From Verrucomicrobiaceae bacterium UBA1938 (GTDB taxonomy: Bacteria > Verrucomicrobiota > Verrucomicrobiia > Verrucomicrobiales > Verrucomicrobiaceae): a DNA stretch of 64,000 nucleotides. The notes beneath the pieces are model-generated. The model did not search any database. It saw nothing but the letters and a program-made list of their open reading frames with translations, and was not told where the DNA came from. Shown here in pieces: positions 34,407 through 43,011 of the stretch (the first letter of the stretch is position 1; every line of letters starts with the position of its first letter). A program made the position numbers and the translations under genes. Location of the stretch: positions 1 through 64,000 of the forward strand of contig DDFC01000027.1 in assembly GCA_002336895.1 (NCBI GenBank), written 5' to 3'.

Positions 34407-35207
34407 ATGGCCGCCCCCAAACACCGCTTCATTCTCTGCTTCGACTTCGACGGCACCCTCGTGCATCCTGAGAGCGATCCCGTGTACCATCCCGGCTTTG
34501 GTCAGATGATTCAGGCCCTGCGCAGCCAGGGCGCTGCCTGGGTGATCAACACCGGACGCAGCCTAGGCCAGACGCTGGAGGGGCTCGCGCAGTACGGCAT
34601 CTTTTACGAGCCGGACTTCATTATCGCGCAGGAGAGCGACATTTATAAACCAGGCTTCTTCAGCCGCTGGACGGACTACGGCTCATGGAATCGCAAGGCA
34701 CGCCGTGCGCAGGAGCGCTTTGTCAAAGATCATCAGCAGTCTCTGCAGGCCATCCGGCAGATGGTGGAGACGCACACCCAGGCGTCCTTCATCACCGGCA
34801 GTTCCGGAGAGATGGGCATCGTGGGCACCAATGACCTCGAGATGGATGCCATCTGCGCCTACATTGACTCACATGCGCAGCAGTTTCCGGACATCGGCTA
34901 CCACCGCAACGGCATCTATCTGCGCTTTTCCCACAGCGGCTACAGCAAAGGCACGGCGCTCAGCGAGCTGGCGCGCCTGCTGGGGCTGAATGCGGCGGCC
35001 TGCTTTGCCGCAGGAGACAACTTTAATGACCTCAGCATGCTGGACCCACGCCACGCGCACATGATCGCCTGCCCTGTCAATGCGCTGGATCCGATCAAGC
35101 AGGTCGTTCATTCCCGGGGCGGATTCATCGCCTCCCGCCGTGCCAGCGAGGGAATGATGGAGGCGCTGACGCATTTTTTTGGAAATTCCCCGCCTCCAAG
35201 GGCCTGA
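34407..35207 (+). CDS. HAD-superfamily hydrolase (Cof/sugar-phosphatase type)
   Basis: A 266-residue phosphatase. Motif I is LCFDFDGTLVHPE (nucleophile Asp at about 13), motif II is WVINTGRSLGQTLEGL, the motif III Lys lies in YSKGTALSELARLL, and motif IV is AAGDNFNDLSMLDPRHA. The cap between residues ~85 and 190 marks the HAD-IIB class, which acts on sugar phosphates and related small molecules. The ATG at 34407 is preferred over a GTG 18 bases upstream next to the previous stop. It is followed after about 115 bases by the L21 gene. Confidence 0.9.
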   Translation: MAAPKHRFILCFDFDGTLVHPESDPVYHPGFGQMIQALRSQGAAWVINTGRSLGQTLEGLAQYGIFYEPDFIIAQESDIYKPGFFSRWTDYGSWNRKARRAQERFVKDHQQSLQAIRQMVETHTQASFITGSSGEMGIVGTNDLEMDAICAYIDSHAQQFPDIGYHRNGIYLRFSHSGYSKGTALSELARLLGLNAAACFAAGDNFNDLSMLDPRHAHMIACPVNALDPIKQVVHSRGGFIASRRASEGMMEALTHFFGNSPPPRA

Positions 35208-35322
35208 TTTTATCTTTTCTAAAGATTTCGAGGGAATTTTCTCTTGCCGAATGGGGGGACGTGTGGAAACCTCCGCGCCCCTCTTCCCAAGAGAGGTCGC
35301 AGAACTCTCAATTTTTCAGGTT

Positions 35323-35637
35323 ATGGCATACGCAATCATCAAAACAGGCGGCAAGCAGTATAAAGTCTCCGTGGGCGACAAGCTCGACGTGGAGAAGATC
35401 GAGTCTGCAGAAGGCGAAACCGCCACCTTCGACCAGGTGCTCGTCGCCGGTGAAGGCAGCAGCATCAAAGTGGGCGCTCCCACCGTGGCAGGCGCCAGCG
35501 TCTCCGCCAAGGTCATCAAGCAGCACAAGGCTGACAAGGCCACCACCTTCAGGTTCCGCAAGCGCAAGGGCTATCACAAGACCCGTGGTCACCGCCAGCC
35601 GCTGACCCTCGTGCAGATCACCGCCATCAACGCTTAA
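35323..35637 (+). CDS. rplU: 50S ribosomal protein L21
   Basis: A 104-residue ribosomal protein of the large subunit. It starts MAYAIIKTGGKQYKVSVGD, contains DQVLVAGEGSSIKVGAPTVA and ends with the family signature FRFRKRKGYHKTRGHRQPLT. The start at 35323 gives the standard length; an earlier in-frame start at 35179 would add an unrelated 48 residues. The 115-base leader contains a short CTCTT...AAGAG inverted repeat but no leader element that I can name. rpmA follows 21 bases later, the usual rplU-rpmA pair. Confidence 0.97.
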   Translation: MAYAIIKTGGKQYKVSVGDKLDVEKIESAEGETATFDQVLVAGEGSSIKVGAPTVAGASVSAKVIKQHKADKATTFRFRKRKGYHKTRGHRQPLTLVQITAINA

Positions 35638-35658
35638 TCCTCCACTCCCCCTCCTCTC

Positions 35659-35913
35659 ATGGCCCATAAAAAAGGACAAGGTTCCGTTAAAAACGGTCGC
35701 GACAGCCAGAGCAAGCGTCTTGGCGTCAAGAAATTCGGCGGCGAAGCCGTCATCGCAGGCAACATCATCCTTCGCCAGCGTGGTACGAAGTGGGTTCCTG
35801 GTCGTAATGTCGGCATCGGCCGCGACCACACCATTTTCGCCCTCGTGGACGGAAAAGTGCTTTTCGACAAGGATGGCACCCGTGTGAACATTGAGCCTGC
35901 GCTTCAGGCGTAA
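35659..35913 (+). CDS. rpmA: 50S ribosomal protein L27
   Basis: An 84-residue ribosomal protein near the peptidyl-transferase centre. The N-terminus MAHKKGQGSVKNGRDSQSKR begins directly with the AHKKG segment, so no Firmicutes-type cleaved leader is present. The signature GNIILRQRGTKWVPGRNVGI follows. It is co-transcribed with rplU and closed by a terminator 27 bases downstream. Confidence 0.97.
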   Translation: MAHKKGQGSVKNGRDSQSKRLGVKKFGGEAVIAGNIILRQRGTKWVPGRNVGIGRDHTIFALVDGKVLFDKDGTRVNIEPALQA

Positions 35914-35940
35914 GTTCAGGCACAGGCGATTTTTATCTTT

Positions 35941-35970
35941 GGGCGCGGATGATCTCCGCGCCCTTTTTTT
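35941..35970 (+). terminator. Rho-independent terminator of rplU-rpmA
   Basis: A perfect 9-bp stem GGGCGCGGA / TCCGCGCCC with a TGATC loop is followed by seven T residues, 27 bases after the rpmA stop. Confidence 0.95.
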
Positions 35971-36039
35971 ATGTCCATTTTTGTGTCGGATTCGGCAAGT
36001 TTGTTTAATTTCCTACTTTACACATCGAGAATTAGGTGA

Positions 36040-36714
36040 ATGATCGCTCCCCCTCGCATGAATCCTGAACAAATCCAAGCTCTCAACGACGCGGCCCGCG
36101 GCCAGTCTCCGCAGCAAATCATTCAGACCGCCCTCGCTCATGCCGCTGGAGGTGCCATCGTCACCACCAACTTTCGTCCTTATGAGGCGGTGATTCTGCA
36201 TCTGGTGGCTGAGCAGCAGGCGGATGTGCCGGTGCTTTGGGTGGATCATGGAACCAATCTCCCTGAAACCTACCGCTTTGCGGAAAAGAGCCGTGAGCGT
36301 CTGAATCTCAACCTGAAGCCTTATCTGCCCAAGATGACCGCCGCGCATTGGCTGGCGCTGAATGGAGGCCAGGTGCCGATGCCGGATGAAGTGGAGCGTG
36401 TGGAATCCTTCAGCCGCATCATGAAGCTGGAGCCCTTTGAGCGCGGCATGCGCGAGCTGGCACCGAAGGTGTGGATCACCGCTCTGCGCAAGGAGCAGAA
36501 TCCCCAGCGTGCCGCCACGCTGCAGCCTTTCATGTGGGACGCCAAGTTCAACTGCCTCAAGGTCAACCCCATCCTCGACTGGACTCCGGTGGAGATGGAC
36601 GCCTACCTGACTCAGCACGACCTGCCGAACGAGCGCACCTACTACGATCCCGCCAAGGGCGATGAAAAACACGAATGCGGCCTGCACGCCAAGCTCGTCA
36701 CTGACAAAGCGTAA
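36040..36714 (+). CDS. cysH: Phosphoadenylyl-sulfate reductase (thioredoxin-dependent type)
   Basis: A 224-residue enzyme that reduces PAPS to sulfite. The PP-loop-like region is near residue 42 (AIVTTNFRPYEAVILHLVAE), and VPVLWVDHGTNLPETYRFAE is the conserved central motif. The catalytic Cys is Cys213 in the C-terminal ECGLH. The paired CC...CxxC cysteines that bind the [4Fe-4S] cluster of APS reductases are absent, so PAPS is the likely substrate. The first ATG (36040) has AGGTG four bases upstream; the next ATG (36058) has no such site. It is the first gene of the cysH-permease-cysD-cysN operon. Confidence 0.9.
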   Translation: MIAPPRMNPEQIQALNDAARGQSPQQIIQTALAHAAGGAIVTTNFRPYEAVILHLVAEQQADVPVLWVDHGTNLPETYRFAEKSRERLNLNLKPYLPKMTAAHWLALNGGQVPMPDEVERVESFSRIMKLEPFERGMRELAPKVWITALRKEQNPQRAATLQPFMWDAKFNCLKVNPILDWTPVEMDAYLTQHDLPNERTYYDPAKGDEKHECGLHAKLVTDKA

Positions 36715-36720
36715 GCGTCC

Positions 36721-37467
36721 ATGGATTTTCTGACTCCAGAATTTGGGCTCTACGTGCTGGCCGGCTTTGTGGCTCAGCTGATCGATGGAGCGCTGGGCAT
36801 GGCTTATGGCGTCAGCGCTTCGTCGCTGCTCTCTGTCTTCGGCGTGGAGCCGCGGGTGGTCAGCGCCACGGTGCATGCGGCGGAGTGTTTCACCACCGGG
36901 GCCTCGGGCCTTTCGCATCATGCGTTTGGGAATGTGGACCGCAATCTGTTCCGCCGGCTGCTCGTCCCTGCGGTGATTGGTGCCGTGATGGGTGCTTACA
37001 TCCTGACCTCCATCGATGGCAAGGTGCTCAAGCCCTACATCTCCATGTACCTCATCGTCATGGGAGCTGTCATTATTGCCAAGGCCTTCACACGGGTGCC
37101 GCCGAAGAAGGTCACTACGCACCTCGCGCCACTGGGGTTTGTGGGTGCGTTGGTGGACGCCATGTGCGGCGGTGGATGGGGACCGATTGTGGCCTCCAAT
37201 TTGATCATCCGTGGCAATGACACCCGCATCACCGTGGGCAGTGTGAACGCTGTTGAGTTCTTCGTCACGCTCTCCGCTTCCATCACCTTCTTTCTCACGA
37301 TCGGCCTCACGCATTGGAACATCATCGTCGCGCTCGCTCTCGGTGGTGTCATCGCCGCGCCGCTGGCTGCGTGGGCTGCGAAGCACATCCCGCACAAGCC
37401 CTTCATGGTGCTCGTGGGTCTGCTCATCGTTGTCGTCAATTCCCTCCGCGTTTTCAAAATCCTTTAA
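36721..37467 (+). CDS. TSUP/TauE-SafE family permease
   Basis: A 248-residue inner-membrane protein with about seven or eight hydrophobic helices. It begins LYVLAGFVAQLIDGALGMAY, the repeat signature of the TauE/SafE family, and the second half-repeat has GFVGALVDAMCGGGWGPIVA. Such proteins move sulfite, sulfoacetate, thiosulfate or related anions. Position inside a sulfate-assimilation operon, 6 bases after cysH and 13 before cysD, suggests sulfate uptake or sulfite release; direction cannot be told from sequence. Confidence 0.92.
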   Translation: MDFLTPEFGLYVLAGFVAQLIDGALGMAYGVSASSLLSVFGVEPRVVSATVHAAECFTTGASGLSHHAFGNVDRNLFRRLLVPAVIGAVMGAYILTSIDGKVLKPYISMYLIVMGAVIIAKAFTRVPPKKVTTHLAPLGFVGALVDAMCGGGWGPIVASNLIIRGNDTRITVGSVNAVEFFVTLSASITFFLTIGLTHWNIIVALALGGVIAAPLAAWAAKHIPHKPFMVLVGLLIVVVNSLRVFKIL

Positions 37468-37480
37468 TTCAACCCGTCAC

Positions 37481-38389
37481 ATGTCCGCGATCACCCATCT
37501 TCAGTTCCTCGAATCCGAGGCCATCTACATCCTGCGGGAAACCGCCGCGCAGTTCCAAAAGCCCGCGCTGCTGTTCTCCGGCGGCAAGGACTCCATCGTC
37601 ATGGCCTGGCTCGCACGCAAAGCCTTCTACCCCTCCAAGCTGCCCTTCCCCCTGCTGCATGTGGACACCGGCCACAACTTCCCTGAGGCCATGGAATACC
37701 GCGACTGGTTCGTGCAGGAGATCGGCGCCACGCTGACCGTGGGCCTGGTGCAGAAGTCCATCGACGAAGGCCGCGTGCAGGAGGAGAAAGGCCACACCGC
37801 CAGCCGCAACAAGCTGCAGACCGTGACGCTGCTGGACACCATCGAAGAGCATCAGTTTGACGCCTGCCTTGGTGGTGGTCGTCGTGATGAAGAAAAGGCC
37901 CGTGCCAAGGAGCGCTTCTTCAGCCACCGCGATGAGTTCGGCCAGTGGGACCCCAAGAACCAGCGCCCTGAGCTCTGGAACATCTTCAACGGTCGCAAAC
38001 ACTTCGGCGAGCACTTCCGTGTGTTCCCGCTCAGCAACTGGACCGAGATGGACATCTGGCAGTATATCCGCCAGGAAAACATCCCGCTGCCGAGCCTCTA
38101 CTTCAGCCATCAGCGCAAGATCATCGAGCGCCACGGCCAGCTCCTCGACGCCAGCACAGGCATCATCCCGCTGCTGGATGAAGAAAAGCCCCGCGTGAAG
38201 GAGATGACCATCCGCTTCCGCACTGTGGGCGACGCCACCTGCACCGGTGCCGTGGAATCCACTGCCAGCACGATTGATGAAATCGTCGCCGAAGTCGCTG
38301 CTGCCCGTCAGACTGAGCGCGGCACCCGCGCTGACGATAAGCGCTCCGAGACCGCGATGGAAGACCGCAAGAAGGAAGGCTACTTCTGA
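37481..38389 (+). CDS. cysD: Sulfate adenylyltransferase subunit 2
   Basis: A 302-residue ATP sulfurylase subunit that makes APS from sulfate and ATP. The PP-loop is ALLFSGGKDSIVMAWL near residue 31. LPFPLLHVDTGHNFPEAMEY, GGGRRDEEKARAKERFFSHR and the C-terminal FRTVGDATCTGAVES are typical. The start at 37481 is fixed by the conserved opening; the frame overlaps the permease gene if extended. cysN follows after 46 bases. Confidence 0.97.
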   Translation: MSAITHLQFLESEAIYILRETAAQFQKPALLFSGGKDSIVMAWLARKAFYPSKLPFPLLHVDTGHNFPEAMEYRDWFVQEIGATLTVGLVQKSIDEGRVQEEKGHTASRNKLQTVTLLDTIEEHQFDACLGGGRRDEEKARAKERFFSHRDEFGQWDPKNQRPELWNIFNGRKHFGEHFRVFPLSNWTEMDIWQYIRQENIPLPSLYFSHQRKIIERHGQLLDASTGIIPLLDEEKPRVKEMTIRFRTVGDATCTGAVESTASTIDEIVAEVAAARQTERGTRADDKRSETAMEDRKKEGYF

Positions 38390-38435
38390 AGCACCGAGAA
38401 CCGCCGCATTAACAAACAACACACCTTTTCAAGTC

Positions 38436-39776
38436 ATGGACGTTCTCGTCAACCCCACCGAATCCTCTCTTCTCCGCTTCACGACTGCTGGCTCCGTCGA
38501 TGATGGCAAAAGCACGCTCATTGGCCGCCTGCTGTATGACTCAAAGTCGATCTTCGAAGACCAGCTTCTCGCTGTCGAAGAATCCTCCAAGCGCCGTGGA
38601 GATGCGCATGTGAACCTTGCTCTTCTCACTGACGGTCTGCGTGCCGAGCGCGAACAGGGCATCACGATTGATGTGGCCTACCGCTATTTCGCCACGCCGA
38701 AGCGGAAGTTCATCATCGCCGATACTCCGGGGCACATTCAGTACACGCGCAACATGGTCACGGGAGCCTCGACGGCGGATCTCGCGATCATCCTGATCGA
38801 TGCGCGTCTGGGAGTCATCGAGCAGACCATGCGTCATACGTATCTGGCCTCGCTGCTGCGCATCGGGCACATCGTGCTGGCGGTGAACAAGATGGACCTG
38901 GTGAACTTTGACCAGGCCGTCTATGACAAGATCGTGGCTGATTACATGGCCTTCGCCAAAGGACTGGAAAACCTGCCGCATGTGACACCGATTCCCATGA
39001 GCGCGCTCAATGGGGACAACGTGGTGGACAAGTCGGAGAATACTCCGTGGTACACCGGTCCTTCCCTGCTGCAGCATCTTGAGACCGCGCAGGTGCATAC
39101 GGAAACTGCTGTGGATGAAGCACGCTTCCCCGTGCAGTGGGTCATCCGCCCCATCTCCGACCGCGAAGACGCCAAGCTCGGCAACCTGCATGACTATCGC
39201 GGCTTTGCCGGACGCGTGGCCAGCGGCACCTTCAAGGTGGGTGATGACGTACTTGTGTACCCATCCGAGATGAAGACGAAGATCACCGGCATTCATACCT
39301 TTGAAGGCCCGCAGCCGGAGGCCATCCCTCAGCTCAGCTACAGCATCACCGTGGCCGATGAGATCGACACCAGCCGCGGCGGCATGATCGTCAAAGCCGG
39401 CGAGCCTGCACAGACGGCCCAGGAGTTTGACGCCATGATCTGCTGGTTTGCCGACAAGAAGACGCTCAAGCCCCGCAGCCGCTTCCATCTGCGTCACACC
39501 ACCAATGACGTGCGCGCCGTCGTCACCGATGTGCTGTACAAGGTGAACATCAGCACGCTGGAAAAGAGCGCCGCCAGCAAGGAGTTCTCATTAAATGACA
39601 TCGGCTGCATCCGCCTGCGCTGCGCATCGCCGATCTTCTTTGACGCCTATGCCAAGAACCGCACCACCGGCAGCTTCGTCCTCGTGGACGAGCAGACGAA
39701 CAACACCGTGGCCGCAGGCATGATCCTCAAGCCGCTGGTGGATGCCGGAGACGAAGACGCTGAAGTGGCGATCTAG
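38436..39776 (+). CDS. cysN: Sulfate adenylyltransferase subunit 1 (GTPase)
   Basis: A 446-residue translation-factor-like GTPase that drives APS synthesis with CysD. G1 is GSVDDGKST (19-27), G3 is ADTPGHIQYTRNM and G4 is VNKMD. Length matches CysN alone, without the C-terminal APS kinase domain of CysNC; no cysC is seen in this window, although CysH appears to need PAPS. The stop codon TAG (39774-39776) coincides with the left end of repeat copy A. Confidence 0.97.
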   Translation: MDVLVNPTESSLLRFTTAGSVDDGKSTLIGRLLYDSKSIFEDQLLAVEESSKRRGDAHVNLALLTDGLRAEREQGITIDVAYRYFATPKRKFIIADTPGHIQYTRNMVTGASTADLAIILIDARLGVIEQTMRHTYLASLLRIGHIVLAVNKMDLVNFDQAVYDKIVADYMAFAKGLENLPHVTPIPMSALNGDNVVDKSENTPWYTGPSLLQHLETAQVHTETAVDEARFPVQWVIRPISDREDAKLGNLHDYRGFAGRVASGTFKVGDDVLVYPSEMKTKITGIHTFEGPQPEAIPQLSYSITVADEIDTSRGGMIVKAGEPAQTAQEFDAMICWFADKKTLKPRSRFHLRHTTNDVRAVVTDVLYKVNISTLEKSAASKEFSLNDIGCIRLRCASPIFFDAYAKNRTTGSFVLVDEQTNNTVAAGMILKPLVDAGDEDAEVAI

Positions 39777-39953
39777 TACGGCGCATAGCTGAAAACGGGT
39801 TCGTGGGATCGACCTGATCCCACACAGGCCTCTACATCGCCCAGCTTTTCCGCGTTATTCGCGAATGCGCTGCAGGTGGGGGGATCAAGATGATCCCCCT
39901 CCGGCTGCTGGTGCTTCCGCCTGCAGGGCTGTTTTTAACAGATCGTGGTATTA
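39774..39953 (-). repeat. MITE-like intergenic repeat, copy A (inverted orientation)
   Basis: Read on the minus strand this ~180-bp block aligns along its length with the 45.2 kb copy. It carries the same core 1 (39870-39903, GATCAAGATGATCCCCCTCC with CTGCAGG) and a core 2 that is a perfect 8-bp inverted repeat (39803-39823, GTGGGATC / GATCCCAC). Ends read CTGAAAACGGG (left) and GTTTTTAACAG...TGGTATTA (right). Its first three bases form the cysN stop codon. It abuts copy B, sharing TTA. Confidence 0.85.
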
Positions 39954-40173
39954 TACCAGCAACAGTTGAAAGGGAGTCTCGGAGCGCTGTGGTGAAATGA
40001 GCCTGAAATTCATCGAGGCCCGCCCCCTCCTTTCGACATTCCAAGGACGGCGCATCTTTTTCAGCGCCCGCGACGCCGCAGACCCGAAACTTCGGCCCCG
40101 ACACAGCGGGGCCCTACCAGCCCTGCTGCACGCGCCGCGCATGAAGACCCGGTTTCAATTGCTCATGGTATTA
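39951..40173 (+). repeat. MITE-like element, copy B
   Basis: A 223-bp segment is bounded by ~29-bp terminal inverted repeats: TTATACC...CAGTTGAAAGGGAGTCT (39951-39979) and AGACCCGGTTTCAATTG...CATGGTATTA (40145-40173). The interior differs from copies A, C and F. It holds a short open frame (from 39997) with no recognisable protein. Flanked by copy A on the left and the hairpin block on the right. Confidence 0.8.
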
Positions 40174-40267
40174 GTCGCCTGGCTGTTGTTTTCAAATAGC
40201 AGGCGGTGTTTCCGCCTTAGCGCAGGGGCTGCTGCGCTCGCCGGTTCCATCGGATATTCTTTTCGAG
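40171..40267 (+). repeat. ~97-bp hairpin block, copy 1
   Basis: Starts TTAGTCGCCTGGCTGTTG and ends GCCGGTTCCATCGG then TTCTTTTCGAGA. It is clearly related to 45116-45213. Both contain a stem around AAATAGCAGGCGG (CCTGTTATTT / AAATAGCAGG in copy 2). The block ends 69 bases before the start codon of the next gene. Confidence 0.8.
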
Positions 40268-40336
40268 ATCCAGGCTGATTTGGATTTCATCGCGCCCATG
40301 CTTGCCAGTGGCTCTTGCACTGGCTTGTATGGGGGC

Positions 40337-41134
40337 ATGCTTTTCCGCGCCGCGTTATTCTCAGCAGTTCTCTTTGCCGCCATCATTGCGCCTCTGCGTG
40401 CGAATGATGCCAGCATCAATCTGGGTGCCCATGGCCCGGAGCCGGTGGGGGAGTTTCGTGGCGAGGAATCTGTTGTGAGGATGGTGTCGGAGCGGATTGA
40501 CATCACTTTCGGCAAGACGGAGACGCATGTGCACTGCCGCTTTGTGTTTCGCAGCAGCAAAGTGAGTGGCGATGCCGTGCAGATGCTCGGTTTTCCGGAT
40601 TTCCACACCGAGGCCGACACCGGCAGCATCCACTCCATGATCAGCCGTGTGGACGGACGAGAGGTGCCGTCCAAGAAGCTGCGCGGCTGGCAGGACCTGG
40701 AAACGTCGAAGTGCCACCTCGGCAATTCTGGTGAAGGGGCCATGGCTGACTTTTACACCATTACCGTCACGTTTCCGCCGGATCGCGATGTGGTTGTGGA
40801 GCGTGACTACACCGCCACGAATGGTCGGTCTGTGATGGGAGACACCTACTTCTCCTACACCACGCGCACCGGCGGCAGCTGGAAAGGGACAATTGGCAGG
40901 GCTGAGTTTCACGTCACGCTGGATGGCTGGAAGCTCGATGACCTGGCGTTCGAAGATGGGGAGCAGAAGGTGGATCCGCGGCAGCAGCGCAAGTATGCCT
41001 CGCCGAATCTGAGCGAGTGGAAAGTGGAGGCGCCTGGGAAGCTGAGCCTGGTGTGGACGAATTTCGAGCCTGCGGTGCATCATACGCGGCAGAACATTCA
41101 TTTGCAGACGTGGTGTGTGCCGGCGCGGGAGTGA
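40337..41134 (+). CDS. Secreted protein, DUF4424-like
   Basis: A 265-residue exported protein. The ATG at 40337 follows a GGGGG purine run and starts a signal peptide (MLFRAALFSAVLFAAIIAPL). The mature part is beta rich: MVSERIDITFGKTETHVHCR, FRSSKVSGDAVQMLGFPDFH, YTITVTFPPDRDVVVERDYT. This resembles DUF4424-type proteins, which have a single N-terminal beta domain for a membrane-proximal role; the match is tentative. Its leader contains the hairpin block and repeat copies A and B. Confidence 0.7.
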   Translation: MLFRAALFSAVLFAAIIAPLRANDASINLGAHGPEPVGEFRGEESVVRMVSERIDITFGKTETHVHCRFVFRSSKVSGDAVQMLGFPDFHTEADTGSIHSMISRVDGREVPSKKLRGWQDLETSKCHLGNSGEGAMADFYTITVTFPPDRDVVVERDYTATNGRSVMGDTYFSYTTRTGGSWKGTIGRAEFHVTLDGWKLDDLAFEDGEQKVDPRQQRKYASPNLSEWKVEAPGKLSLVWTNFEPAVHHTRQNIHLQTWCVPARE

Positions 41135-41376
41135 TGGCGCGAGCGATTGGAAACGAGTGGTTCGTAAAAGAGTGATGAAGAAGCGCACCTGACCTGTGGA
41201 ATCGGGGCGGGAAGGGGGCGAGGCGGAATGGCGGAAGGGTAAAATGATCCAATGACAGGGGTGCTGATTCTTCGCCATTCTACGGAGGATTGGAACTTCG
41301 GAGGACAAGAGTGTCCGCGCTCCCTTCGTGTTGGTTTGTGTGAGTTCGGTTCATGAGTGCGTTTTAACAGGCAATC

Positions 41377-42939
41377 ATGACCTACGACGGCCTTATCCTT
41401 GGTTCCGGGCATAATGCGCTGGTGCTTGCCTGCTATGCAGCGCGTGCTGGCCTGAAGGTGGCGGTGGTGGAGAAAAATGCGGTGGCGGGCGGTGGGCTGG
41501 CCACGGTGGAGCATCCGTCTGGATCGGGATTCCAGCACAACACGCACTCCTTCTTTCACCGTGCCATCACCACCATGCCGTGGTATCAGGAGCTGGAGGT
41601 GGAGCGCCATGGAGTGCGCTATATCGAGCCCGAGCTGAATGTGGCGATGATCCTGCCGGATGACCGCGTGCTGGAGTGGTGGACGGATTTTGAAAAGACC
41701 TGCGCCTCCTTTGCCGCCATCTCCCCGCGCGATGCGGAGCGCCTGCGCGAGTGGACGGAGCGCTTCCGGCCCATTGTGGAGCAGATTCTCATCCCCGAGG
41801 CCCGCAGCCTGCCGCTGCCGCCGGAGGAGCGTGTGGCGCGGCTGCAGCAGACTGAAGTCGGCCGCACGCTGCTGGAGGTGCAGGCGTTGTCTCCGGTGGA
41901 GTTTGTCATGCGTGAGTTTGAGCACCCCGCCGTGCGCGCGGGCCTGCTGTTCTTCAATGGGCTGCGGGAGGTGGATCTGCGGCAGAAAGGCTTTGGGCAT
42001 TCCATCCCCGCGCTGCTTGCCAGTCCGCGCAAGGCGCAGATGTGCATTGGCGGCTCACGCCGTCTGGCCGAGGCCCTGTGTGCGGATCTGCGCGAGCATG
42101 GTGGGGAGGTGTTCACCAACTGGCAGCCGCGCTCCATCCTGACGCGCGGCGGCCGTGCCTGTGGTGTGGAATCCGTGAGCGGGGACCGCATCGAGGCCAC
42201 GCAGTTTGTCGCCAGCGGGCTGAATCCGCAGCAGACGTTTCTTGATCTCATCCCGGCCGATGTCGCGCCATCGCATCTGCGGGAAAAAGCCGCTGCGTTT
42301 GAGTACAACCTGCTGGCGCCGTTGTTTGCGCTGAACCTCAATCTGAGCGAGCCGCCGCGCTATACCGCAACGGAGAAGCATCCGGAACTGAGCCGGGCCT
42401 TCATGACCATCCTGGGCCTGGATGATGTGGCGCAGTTCCATGAGATCGTGGCTGCCCATGAGCGTGGCGAGATTTCGCGCACGGTCATGTGGGGTGCGTG
42501 CCCCACGTTGTTTGATCCCTCGCAGGCCCCTGCCGGGAGGCACACCGCCTTCATGTGGGAAAAGCTGCCGTATGCGCTGCGTGGCGATGCGCGAAACTGG
42601 GACGCGGAGAAAGATGCGCATGGCCGCCGCATGCTCGCGCTCTGGCAGCGCCACGCGCCGAATCTGGAGGGCGCGGTGCTGGACTCCTTCACGCGCAGCG
42701 CGCTGGATACCGAGCGCCTGCTGCCCAACATGATGCGCGGGGATCTGCTGGTGGGTTCGTTTGCCAATGATCAGATTGGTTATCATCGGCCTTTCCCGGG
42801 GGCAGGGCATTACCGCAGCGGGATTGCGGGGCTTTATCTCTGCGGTGGTTCGACGCATCCCGGAGGGAATGTCACGGGCCTGTGCGGGTACAATGCGGCC
42901 AAGGTGGTGCTGGCGGAGTGTGGGGGCACAAAAACGTGA
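41377..42939 (+). CDS. NAD(P)/FAD-dependent oxidoreductase, phytoene desaturase/PYROXD2-like
   Basis: A 520-residue flavoprotein. The dinucleotide-binding motif is at the N-terminus (DGLILGSGHNALVLACYAAR, then VVEKNAVAGGG). The C-terminal FAD motif is GLYLCGGSTHPGGNVTGLCG, as in carotenoid desaturases and PYROXD2. No crt genes are adjacent, so carotenoid desaturation cannot be assumed; amine or other desaturation is possible. The last codons and stop lie inside a 22-bp inverted repeat that probably terminates transcription from both sides. Confidence 0.9.
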   Translation: MTYDGLILGSGHNALVLACYAARAGLKVAVVEKNAVAGGGLATVEHPSGSGFQHNTHSFFHRAITTMPWYQELEVERHGVRYIEPELNVAMILPDDRVLEWWTDFEKTCASFAAISPRDAERLREWTERFRPIVEQILIPEARSLPLPPEERVARLQQTEVGRTLLEVQALSPVEFVMREFEHPAVRAGLLFFNGLREVDLRQKGFGHSIPALLASPRKAQMCIGGSRRLAEALCADLREHGGEVFTNWQPRSILTRGGRACGVESVSGDRIEATQFVASGLNPQQTFLDLIPADVAPSHLREKAAAFEYNLLAPLFALNLNLSEPPRYTATEKHPELSRAFMTILGLDDVAQFHEIVAAHERGEISRTVMWGACPTLFDPSQAPAGRHTAFMWEKLPYALRGDARNWDAEKDAHGRRMLALWQRHAPNLEGAVLDSFTRSALDTERLLPNMMRGDLLVGSFANDQIGYHRPFPGAGHYRSGIAGLYLCGGSTHPGGNVTGLCGYNAAKVVLAECGGTKT

Positions 42940-42992
42940 AACGGGCTGCCAGCCCGCAGGATCGGAACCACGGGCAGGCTGCCCGTTTCACG
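42935..42992. terminator. Large inverted repeat between convergent genes
   Basis: Two 22-bp arms (42935-42956, CGTGAAACGGGCTGCCAGCC..., and 42971-42992) pair with only two mismatches around a 14-base loop. The left arm contains the stop codon of the FAD oxidoreductase. No long T-run follows, so it may work as a bidirectional structure or be a REP-type repeat rather than a classic terminator. Confidence 0.75.
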
Positions 42993-43011
42993 ACCGGAGG
43001 TCGCATTTTGT

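Noticed and set aside
39997..40278. 93-codon frame inside repeat copies
   Set aside because: It crosses the end of copy B and the hairpin block, has no signal or motif, and lacks a convincing ribosome-binding site.
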